DNA of 64,000 bases from Cyclina sinensis. Lineage: Eukaryota > Mollusca > Bivalvia > Venerida > Veneridae. Below are positions 15,401-27,400 of the stretch, piece by piece (position 1 is the stretch's first letter; each line of letters starts with the position of its first letter). The position numbers and the translations under genes were made by a program. The notes under the pieces are model-generated. The model did no database searches. It saw nothing but the letters and a program-made list of their open reading frames with translations, and was not told where the DNA came from. The stretch lies in assembly GCA_012932295.1 (NCBI GenBank), contig JAAONU010000001.1, positions 35,371,449 to 35,435,448 on the forward strand. Direction: 5' to 3'.

Positions 15401-18400
15401 TTCTTCAGTTTTTGAAGAAAAAAGACAAGCTGTTATGGTCACTGAGTGGTCTGCATAGTTGTCATGCAAAAATTTTAATGTAGCTGATTACTCATAAACC
15501 ATAAGGCTTAGAGTTTTGATGTTTGGTCTTGTAGACCTCTGCTAAATTGCTTCAGATCATGACCCCGGGGTCAGTATTGGCCCTGCCCTGGGGCTTTTAT
15601 ATAATTATATAGAAAAACTTTGAAAATCTTCTCTAAAACCGCTTGACGCAGACTTTTGTAATTTGAGGTGAGGCATTTTCTAAATAGTAGACCTCTACCA
15701 AGTTGCATTATATTCTGTCCTTGGGGTCAAAACCACCCCTGGGGTCACTTGGTTATGCATAGACATACAGAAAAAAACTTCTGATGTGAAAGCACAAAAC
15801 CTAGAACTTAACTATTTACTTACATGGGATGGGTAGGCACTTCCCCGTTCCCCCACATGGTACCACCATTACCTACCACCAAAATCTTTTTTTATCTTTT
15901 TTTTGTGATTGTTTTTATGCGTAGATTATTGGCCTGTCCCCCCACACCCCTCCCAGAAATCTGTTTCAGAAGATACATAATCAGGACTTCTTCCTTTATT
16001 CTCTGTCAGTGCTATGATTATTCTTCAAAAATGAGGATAGTTGTGTAATCTAAAATGGACCTGGTTAGGTGTGACAATGTTTTGCATTCTTTTATATATA
16101 ACAGGGAGATGTATTCACATCATTTATACTTTGAAAAGAAAACTATAATGGGGTGAAATTATTTTTGACTGAAAAATTTTAGCTGTATTGACATACCAGT
16201 ATGTAATAAAGTGTCTCATTATAGTTCCTTTTTATTTGTTGCTTTTGTAAAGAGTTACTAAGAGGGCCTGACAGCTTTATTATAACCCAAAGATTTAACA
16301 AATTCTGTTTCAACATTTACTTTATTACCTTATACGTAATCACACCCATATTATATGACCCCACACCCCTAATTACTTTTCATTCGTTTTCAACCATAGT
16401 TTCATAATATTTCCCACTCACTCCTCTTCATCATGAAACACAAAACAACTCCTCTCTACACTTTCCTTCATTGCACAATTTTTTTACTCTCTTGTGTTCC
16501 TTAGGGGAGAATTCAGTGTTTCCAGCGACATCTTTGTTCACTGAGTTATGGGCCTTTCATTCTTTTTTAATACATAAATGTGTCCATGCTATTTGTCAGC
16601 AACTATTCATCAGATTTTAATACAAATTTGCAAGAATCTAGACTTTCAAACCTACTTTTGCATGTCATTGTTCTGTGCCAGTCCAATGAATTTTCACAGA
16701 GTTATGGCCCTTTGATTTTTATACATATAAAAGAATAAGTTTGTCAAGTGTAAGTTTGTCTGTGCTTTTTTTCAGCAATTTTTAATTGAAGTATAATCAA
16801 ACTTCTTTAGTACTTAGCCCAGATTTGCATGTCCTCATCATGTAGTGTTTGTATTGATTTCTGCTGATTCTAGATTTTTCCTCTTTCTGTCATAGAATCT
16901 CAGTCTTAATAATATCATATCCTAAAAATTCATAACGCTATTAGGATCTGAGGATGACCGATAGAAGGTTACCTTCACATGAACTTTTTATCAGCCAGAG
17001 CAATGCTTCCACTATTTTGGTCTGTAGGTATAGCAGTTAGTATCTATATTTAACTGGGATCCAAATAACTCGATCAGTCCTTGAATATGATAATATGCTG
17101 ATAAAATATTAATTCAATAAATAGAAACCAAAACTTTCATGAACTTATATGAATCAAGGAGATTTTTTTATCTGAGGAAACACAAATATATTTTTAAAAT
17201 ATTCAAGATCATCCATCTCTGAAGATTAAATAGAGGATATTTGTTTGTTTTTGTGGAAGATGAGAATTTATTTCATCGAGTAAACACCATATGTGATATT
17301 TTCACGAGTGGCACAGCCACGAGTGAAAATATCAACATATGGTGTTCACGAGATGAAATAAATTCCCATCTTCCACTAAAAAACAAACAAATGTTCTTTT
17401 TATTTTATGCCAACACGTCAAAAATGGGTTTTTTAATGATATTTTTAATCAGGGCCTTCAATAAATTCCCCATGATTAGCCCCAAATCAGTTAATGCGTA
17501 CTTTGGTTACTCCGCACACAAAAAAAGTGCAGACAATCTCCAATACATATGATAACTTTACTTCTGCTGAAATAAACTGAATACACTTTCATCAAATAAC
17601 ATTTATTTTTGTCTATACAGTTTATCAATATTTATTGAATTTTTGCCATACATACTTTAATTATAAAAGCGGATTAATACCGAGTAATATTCAATCAATT
17701 GAATTGAAAGTCGGCCACATTGGATATTGTCCATGTGAGTTATGTAAACAAATCAGACATTTTAAATAATTTATGGCGAATTTCATCATTGTTCACAACT
17801 AGTTAGGCTCAGGAATTCAATATTATTATTGGATTTAACAAGGTAAATAAATTTCACTCGCTGTCACAGTCTGAAATACAGCGGATTCTCTTGTGGTGGG
17901 GAAATTCCTGAAGTTTCATCAAGCAGTAGTTCCGGCACAAACAGTGTATTATCAAAATGGTAATTAACTGATTCAAAACAGTGTATTATCACTTTTATCT
18001 CACTGATATTTCCCTATATTTCATTGGTAGGCATAAAATAAAACATAATGCTATAGAAGTTTACAGTCAGCATTAACATGCCTTATGAACAGGTAAACCA
18101 TAAAGATGCCTCATAAGATGCATTCTCATTGGCTGGGATATAAATAACAATATTGTAAATCCAGATTACCTGTATCAAGAAGACAGAGTTATATAGGTCA
18201 TTCACAAATCTACCCGGAAACTGTAGGGACATCGTGTACCTCTGTCAGATTAATAGAACCTTTATATATTGACCAATATTGTAAGATAGTTGGTTTATAG
18301 GCATTTTTGAAGACCATTTTTATGCCCTCCATCGAAGATGAGGGGGCATATAGTTTTGCAAATGTTGGTTGGTCGGTCTGTCGGTAGACATTTCATTTCT

Positions 18401-21400
18401 GATCAATAACTAGAGAATGCTTTGACCTAGGTTCACCAAACTTGGTATGCTGGTTGGTCATCACCAGTAGATGACCCCTATTGATTTTGTGGTCATTAGG
18501 TCAAAGGTCAAGGCCTCAGGGACCTTGATCCTAAAAACGGTTTCTGATCAATAACTAGAGAACGCTTTGGCCCAACCACAAGCAATTAGGTTCTGCTGGG
18601 GGGCATGTATGTTTTACAAACATTTCTTGTTTTTTATTTTTTTTTCAGTTGTTGGGGAGGGACATCATTAAAACTTGTATTTTTAGAAAAAAAAAAGAGA
18701 AAGGATTGAAATCTGTTGTTTGGTAAATCTAGGTTAAACATAGTATTGGTTTGTGTATTTTAGATTATTCTGGTGTATCTTGTGAGCTAGTAAAAGACTG
18801 GTGTGCAATGAACCCTTGCAAACATGATGGAACTTGTGTACCAGTGGGACCAGTTGGGTATGAGTGCAAATGTGAACCAGGTTTGTAGATTTCGTAATAG
18901 TAAGCAGTGCATGTTACAAACTTTGTCTTCATATTTTTTCTGAGTAATTGTCAAAGTCTTTGTCATATCACAAGCAATGTTTTCTGTCAGTTCACTTGCA
19001 GTTTATATTTGCCAGAATCTGTGTATGTCCTGAGAACTGATAGTGACTGAAGGTGAGAATTATAGAGCAAAAAAATGCTCTTTTCCTTTTAGGATATATT
19101 CAAGATTTATTAACCAGGTTTTCAATTTTGAAAATCCTGGTTATTAGATTGGGGTATGGCGGGCGGATGGGCGGATGGGCGGGCGTCAAACGAAATTGTG
19201 TCCGCTCTGTAACTCTTCAACCCTTTGAAGAATTTTGATGAAACTTCAGACAAATGTTTACCACATCAAGATGACGTGCAGAACGCATGTTCCGCATGGC
19301 TGGCTCCAAGGTCAAGGTCACAGTGACATTAACATTGAAAATCCTGTCCGCTCTGTAACTCTTCAACCCTTTGAAGAATTTTGATGAAACTTCAGACAAA
19401 TGTTTACCACATCAAGATGACGTGCAGAACGCATGTTCCGCATGGCTGGCTCCAAGGTCAAGGTCACAGTGACATTAACATTGAAAATCCTGTCCGCTCT
19501 GTAACTCTTCAACCCTTTGAAGAATTTTGATGAAACTTCAGACAAATGTTTACCACATCAAGATGACGTATGTTCCGCATGGCTGGCTCCAAGGTCAAGG
19601 TCACAGTGACATTAACATTGAAAATCCTGTCCGCTCTGTAACTCTTCAACCCTTTGAAGAATTTTGATGAAACTTCAGACAAATGTTTACCACATCAAGA
19701 TGACGTGCAGAACGCATGTTCCGCATGGCTGGCTCCAAGGTCAAGGTCACAGTGACATTAACATTGAAAATCCTGTCCGCTCTGTAACTCTTCAACCCTT
19801 TGAAGAATTTTGATGGCTCCAAGGTCAAGGTCACAGTGACATTAACATTGAAAATCCTGTCCGCTCTGTAACTCTTCAACCCTTTGAAGAATTTTGATGA
19901 AACTTCAGACAAATGTTTACCACATCAAGATGACGTGCAGAAATTGTTGTCTCATTATTAAGTATACTCCTTGCAGACCGCATGGCTGGCTCCAAGGTCA
20001 AGGTCACAGTGACATTAACATTGAAAATCCTGTCCGCTCTGTAACTCTTCAACCCTTTGAAGAATTTTGATGAAACTTCAGACAAATGTTTACCACATCA
20101 AGATGACGTGCAGAACGCATGTTCCGCATGGCTGGCTCCAAGGTCAAGGTCACAGTGACATTAACATTGAAAATCCTGTCCGCTCTGTAACTCTTCAACC
20201 CTTTGAAGAATTTTGATGAAACTTCAGACAAATGTTTACCACATCAAGATGACGTATGTTCCGCATGGCTGGCTCCAAGGTCAAGGTCACAGTGACATTA
20301 ACATTGAAAATCCTGTCCGCTCTGTAACTCTTCAACCCTTTGAAGAATTTTGATGAAACTTCAGACAAATGTTTACCACATCAAGATGACGTGCAGAACG
20401 CATGTTCCGCATGGCTGGCTCCAAGGTCAAGGTCACAGTGACATTAACATTGAAAATCCTGTCCGCTCTGTAACTCTTCAACCCTTTGAAGAATTTTGAT
20501 GGCTCCAAGGTCAAGGTCACAGTGACATTAACATTGAAAATCCTGTCCGCTCTGTAACTCTTCAACCCTTTGAAGAATTTTGATGAAACTTCAGACAAAT
20601 GTTTACCACATCAAGATGACGTGCAGAAATTGTTGTCTCATTATTAAGTATACTCCTTGCAGACAGTATTGTTAGCCGAAATTTACATCCTACTCATTAT
20701 CATGTATTCTCATGAATATTATCTTTTCCTTCATGTCATGTTATAATCTTTTGAATATTCATAGCAATCTTCATTCCAAAATTCATACTATAGTATAGAA
20801 TCAGAACAACATTTTTGAAAACCTGGTTTCGTGGCATTGCCATGTTTCTTGTTGAAATCTTTAAAATGTGTTAAAATTAAAGCTAATAAATGATGGAAAA
20901 CACTTTGAAAGGTTTAAATACTCATTGACCAAATCTATTTTATTATCTGTGGAAGGTTATAGCTGGCCAACATGTGAGTTATGGTGTATGACATTTTTGT
21001 ATTAAGTTACTCTGGCTCAACATGTGAATAATGGTGTATGATATTTTTATATAAGGTTTTGAAATGTAAGATTTGGGAAGATGGTTGGGCTTGATAAGTA
21101 GATTGTGTTGTTTTTGTGCCCACAGGACCAAAAGTAAAGCAGAGGCCTGCTCTTTGAAAATGGTTTCCAATCAATAACTCGAGAACAAATGTACCGAGGA
21201 CCTTCAAACTGTTCAGGATAGTTGGGCATGATGAGTATATATAGATGACTCCTCTCATTTTTGGGCCCATATAGTCAATGGTCAAGGTCACAGGAGGTCA
21301 TGGTTTGAAAACAATTTCAGATCAATTACTCAAAAATAAAAGCATCCAGGACTTGATGATCAGAAGATGAACCCTATATAGTGTTAGGCCCACAGGGTCA

Positions 21401-24400
21401 AAAGTCATTACAGGGGCACGTACTTTGAAAGTGGTTTCTGATTAATAACTCTTAAATAACTGCTTTCTGGACCTTCATGATCCTATAACAGGATGGTGGG
21501 GCATTTGTGGATAAATCCTGTTCATATTGTGCTCATGTATCAAATGTCAAGTTCACAGGGGCGTTTGCTCCATAAATGTAAGTGGTTTTCAGTCAGTTAA
21601 TTACAAAATACAAATACAAATACAAATACAAATTTTATTTAAAGTCGGTTAAGTCAATAATACAACATTAGCTATGTATAGCTATTGACCGACTAAAATT
21701 ACTCAAGAGTTAGAAAATCTAAGAATTTTAAACAGATTTCAACTTTATGAGTAAATGTCTCTGCATCTTGTTGTCTTAAGTTCACCATACTGAGTCAGCT
21801 TTCTTGATTGATCTTGTGGAATCAAAATGCTTAAAGATAGTTTTCTAATGAAAGTATGCATTTTGTTATTGTTACAGGAATTGTGATATTCCTTTATTTG
21901 AATAGCTGTTATAAGAATAATTGATGATTATTTCAAATAAATTTCATAATCAGTTGGTTTTAGTCTACAGAATGCAGTTTTGAGATATTTTGCAGGAAAA
22001 AGGAGAATTATTAAATGTGTAATTTATAACAGTTTTTATAATGCTAATAATAGTAATGATTATAATAAATACTAGTATTATTTATTTCAGATTAAAGTGT
22101 TTCATACAGTGTCTTTGAATACTGATAATGAAATTAATATACCACAGAAGAAAGTTGGTTTTTTTTTATTTCAAAAGAGCACAAAATAAATCTTTGATTA
22201 TTAAAATCATTATGTAGTTTCTGATAAAAAAAATAAATGCAAAATCCTATCACATCTTTTAAAATGAGGTCTTTCAGACTTATTAAAGTTTCACAATAAA
22301 TGTAACAGTAAGTATTTTGTAGAGTCAGTAGCTTAAAGGCAGATTGGAGGTAATCAGGTAAAAACTAAGTTCTGGAATAGTCTATATGGGAAACTCTCAA
22401 AAACTGCTGGCTTTATTCGAAAACAATTTGGCACATATGTACTTTAAATGACACTTTATACAGATTGTAAAATTTATTTTGATCTGTTAAGGGCAAGGCT
22501 TATTTTCATTATATGTAGATATAATATATATTTAAAAAAAAACTCTGTCTTGTAACTGTTGACCAAGTTTTAGGTTACAGTGGCCCAACTTGTGAAATAG
22601 AGGATCTTTTTCTGAATAAGGTTACATTGGGCCAACTTGTGAATTAGCATATTTTTTTTCTCTAAATTAGGTTTCAGTGGGCCAACTTGTGAATCAGGGG
22701 ATTTTTCTCTCTAAATTAGGTTACAGTGGGCAACTTGTGAATTAGAGAATTTTTTCTCTAAATTAGGTTTCAGTGGGCCAGCTTGAATATTAGAGGATTT
22801 TTTTCTCTAAATTAGGTTTCAGTGGGCCAACTTGAATATTAGAGGATTTTTTTCTCTAAATTAGGTTACAGTTGACCAACTTGTGAATAACAGGATCTTT
22901 TCTCTAAATTAGCTTTCTGTGGGCCAACTTTTGAATTAGAGGAGTTTATCTCTAAATTAGGTTTCAGTGGGCCAACTTGTGAATCAGGGGATTTTTCTCT
23001 CTAAATTAGGTTACAGTGGGCAACTTGTGAATTAGAGAATTTTTTCTCTAAATTAGGTTTCAATGGGCCAGCTTGAATATTAGAGGATTTTTTCTCTAAA
23101 TTACGTTTCAGTGGGCCAGCTTGAATATTAGAGGATTTTTTTCTCTAAATTAGGTTACAGTTGACCAACTTGAATATTAGAGGATTTTTTTCTCTAAATT
23201 AGATTTCTGTGGGCCAACTTTTGAATTGGAGGAGTTTATCTCTAAATTAGGTTTCAGTGGGCCAACTTTTGAATTAGAGGAGTTTATCTCTAAATTAGGT
23301 TTCAGTGGGCCAACTTGTGAATTAGGGGACTTTTTTCTAAATGAGGTTACGGTGGGCCAACTTTTGAATAAGGGGATTTTTTTGTCTAAATCAGGTTACA
23401 GTGGACCAACTTGTGAAGTTGAAGCAGACCCATGTGCAAGCAATCCATGTAGAGGACAGGCAAAATGTCAGTCTACTGCAACAGAATATATTTGTCAGTG
23501 TGACCGGGGAAATGTCTGGGCAGGAACATACTGTAAAAGTAAGTGCTCTTATCATGTTTATGAAATATTAGTATTCATTTTTACTTTGAAAAGGCATGTT
23601 CTTTTGACTTTTGCTGACTACTCTTGAAAAGTGTTCTCAGGGAATTTTGCTAGTTTAGTTTGTTTATGTGAATTGCATTTTTGTGATACCTACCTATACT
23701 AAACCTTATAAACAGACCACTGTCATCGGTTTCTACAGAGCTGTTATCTCAGAACCAAACAGTTGAACATTCTTATATCAACATAACTTTTTCTTTGATG
23801 TGTTTTATTGAAGGTGCATACCATAAAATTACCCTATGTGTTTTAATAACTCTTTATATAAAGACTTACTACTGCTTTCAGATAATCTGTTGTTTACTTT
23901 TTTTTTTTACTGACACCTTGATTATGAGTAATGATTCAGTTAATATGATTTTTAAAATTTTGAACAATTTGAATGAAGGGGATGCTGTAAATTTTAGGGC
24001 ATGCCCATTTAATTATTTGTTGATTTGAAGCATTTGTAAAGATTAATATTTCATCTTAATTGTATGTTTGTTAAAGTTATAATACCCCTATTAACAAAAA
24101 TATCACTACCAACAACTCATTCAAATATTCACATTAATGCATAGACAACTTGCTTAAAAGAAAATTTGCTGTTTGTTTTCGCTTACAACTTGACTATGTT
24201 TGTGGATGTCATTGGATATAAAAACACATACTTTCATTTTCTGTAACTTCCCCACCATCGCTCAGATTTAGTCGGAAGATGGTCATTTGCATACTTAAGT
24301 TATTTTTAGAAAAAAACATTTCATTTACAGGACCTGACATATTTAATGCTGATAAGTATTCTTGATAGATCCTACTTCTTCCTCTGTAATTTTTACAGCA

Positions 24401-27400
24401 TTTTCTCAGTATTGTTAAGGTTCTGATGACCATGCTTCCAAGTATTGTTTATCCTATTGATTTTTTTAGCTCACCTGAGCACAACGTGCTCATGGTGAGC
24501 TTTTGTGATCCCCCTGTGTCCGGCTTCCGTCGTCGTGCCTCTTCCATCGTCAACAATTTCATAAAAACAACATCTCCTCTGAAACCAGTCACTGCAAACT
24601 ATACAGGAATGATCCTTGGGTGGTTCCCTTTAAAAGTTGTTCAAATGGTTTTGGTCTGTTGCATAAGTAGGTCACAGGGCCAAAAAAGAAGTTTCAAAAA
24701 TGCAAATTAAAAAAATCCTCTTGTCGGAAAGTACAAGGCCAAGAGCATTGATATTTGGTATATGATATCATCTATAGGTCATCTACCAAAGTTGTTCAAA
24801 TTATGCCCCTAGTGCCAAAATTGGCCACGCCCCAGGGGGTCATAAGTTTTCCTTATATGTATATAGTAAAAACTTAAAAAATCTTCTCCTCTGAAATGAC
24901 AAAGGCTAGAGCTTTGATATTTGGTATATGACATCATCTATAGGTCCTCTACGAAAGTTATACAAATTATGCCCCTAGTGCCAAAATTGGCCCCACCCCA
25001 GGGGGGGGGTCAGGTTTCCTTATATGTATATAGTAAAAACTTAAAAAATCTTCTCCTCTGAAATGACAAAGGCTAGAGATTTGATATTTGGTATATGATA
25101 TCATCTATAGGTCTTCTACCAAAGTTGTCCAAATTATGCCCCTAGTCTCAAAATTGGCCCCGCCCCAGGGGTTCATAGGTTTTCCTTGTATGTATATAGT
25201 AAAAACTTAAAAAATCTTCTCCTCTGAAATGACAAAAGCTAGAACTTTGATATTTGGTATATGATATCATCTATAGGTTCTCTACGAAACTTCTTCAAAT
25301 TATGCCCCTAGTGCCAAAATTGGCCCCGCCCCAGGGGGGTTAGGTTTCCTTATATGTACAGTACGCTCAGCGCGGGTTTTGCAAAACCCGCGAGACCCCG
25401 CGGATGAGACTCATCGCGGACGAAATTTTGCACAAAATTTGTCCGCGAGACCCCGCGGACTGAAAATGTTCACCACCGCGGACATGAATCTGTGGCCGTA
25501 AGCGTTTCCCCCGCAGAACGCCGCGGTAAATCGCGGCGGATCGCGGTGAAAACTATAGCTTTTTACGATTAATTATTAAAACTTTACTGCTTAAAATATG
25601 TAAAATTTGATTTTGTAATAAAAAAATTATGTAGATACAATGTATTTGTTGTTTGTACATCTTGTTGTTCTCTCGTTATTGAATTACCATGAACAAAAAT
25701 ACTCTAAATCGCGGCAAATCATAGTCGTATTAAATTCGAAAATAGAGTAGATATGCAAGTTCATGGTTGTGAAAACCACTTATAAGTCAAATACTGAATA
25801 ACCTCGGTGTACGGCATGTACGAAAAAGTAACAACAGACAACAATGAAAACGTCAACTTTTGTTTCTTACACCATGAAAACTTAATCCTTGTCAATATCT
25901 CCTTACAAAACTAGGTGTTACTATTTATAGATTTTCCGAAAATGAGAATTGAAAGTAGAGAGCAAGCATCCAAAAGCATGCAGCATTAGATCATGTGATG
26001 TGGAAAAGGCGGTAAAATACTGGGATTTTTTAATGGAATAATTGCTCAGGCTTGCTGTCAAAGGTTAGCTCTTGAATTACAACCAATAAAAATACGGTGT
26101 TGTATCACGTGTAAAGATCATAGGTCACGGGAATTGTGATTGACAGGTTGTTCCTTTGAGGCTACATATAGGTTTCACAACAATATTACGATATCAACGA
26201 GTCTGAAATTCATCCCCAAATTATAGAAATAAAAGAGAAGTGTTGAGCCACTGAAATTTACAAGTGTTTGTTACGCATCGAAAAAATATATTTATACAAG
26301 ATCTGTAGATTTCACTTTCAAACCAGAGCTCAGATTGGTTTATAAACTAGTTTGAAAAAAGGGTGATTTAGTTTGTATTTAGGTATGTTATTCACACAGG
26401 TGTCAGCTGTGATTTTGAGTTAATCTGAAGACATGGCGCCCTTTGTAAAAAGTTGAAAGCCGCTATTGAGTGACGTAATTTCTTTGACAGTTAAAGCAGT
26501 TCACTTAAAATAACCCCGATAATTAGCTTGTGTAACAAGTAATTGTTGTTAGGAATGTTCTAATTTGTGACGGTTTTGGATAGTTCAAGGGAACAAGGAT
26601 GCCGTGGTATACTCTGTAGTATGTAGTTTGTGTCTATCGACGCGGTCACTCCAAATTTTACAATCAAAACAAAGGTAACGTTTTTATTTTAAAGGCCGTT
26701 TCAATATTTTTACATCTAAAATTTTAACTAATGTTATTACCATTTAAGTATTTTGGTTGATTTAAAGTCATCTTGTAAAATAAGAACACGGTGAAAATTT
26801 TATCAAATAAACATTTATTTTTGAGCTATAGTTATAATGGCCGCCGCGTTCCGCCGCGAGAAACAGGTAACCGGTTTTATCGATAATTTAAATATAATCT
26901 TTGGTATTTTGTCCGCGGTGGAAACAACTGGACAGCGCGGATCGCGGCGGAAATTAGCCCTCTCATCGCGGACGTCCGCCGCGTTTGTCCGCGATAAGAA
27001 AAAATTGTCCGCGGTGGTATCGCGGAAAAGGCAGAATCCGCGCTGAGCGTACTGTATACAGTAACACTTAAAAAATCTTCTCTTCTGAAATGACAAAGGC
27101 TAGAGATTTGATATTTGGTATATGATATCATCTATAAGTCCTCTACCGACTTGTTCAAATTATGCCCCTAGTCTCAAAATTTGCCCCACCCCAGGGAGTT
27201 ATAGGTTTTCCTTATATGTATACAGTAAAAACTTAAAAAATCTTCTCCTCTGAAATGACAAAGGCTAGAGCTTTGATATTTGGTATATGATATCATCTAT
27301 AGGTCATCTACAAAAGTTGTTCATGTTATGCCCTTAGTGCCAAAATTGGCCCCGCCCCAGGGGGTTATAGGTTTCCTTATATGTACATAGTAAAAACTTA

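Noticed and set aside
19217..20598. Series of identical 60-88-residue minus-strand frames
   Set aside because: They are the same stretch of the 146-bp repeat read antisense. There is no splice context, and they change only with unit length.
26815..27131. Overlapping ORFs on both strands near the right end of the TA-flanked element
   Set aside because: They arise from CG-rich terminal repeats with few stop codons. No transposase motif is visible.
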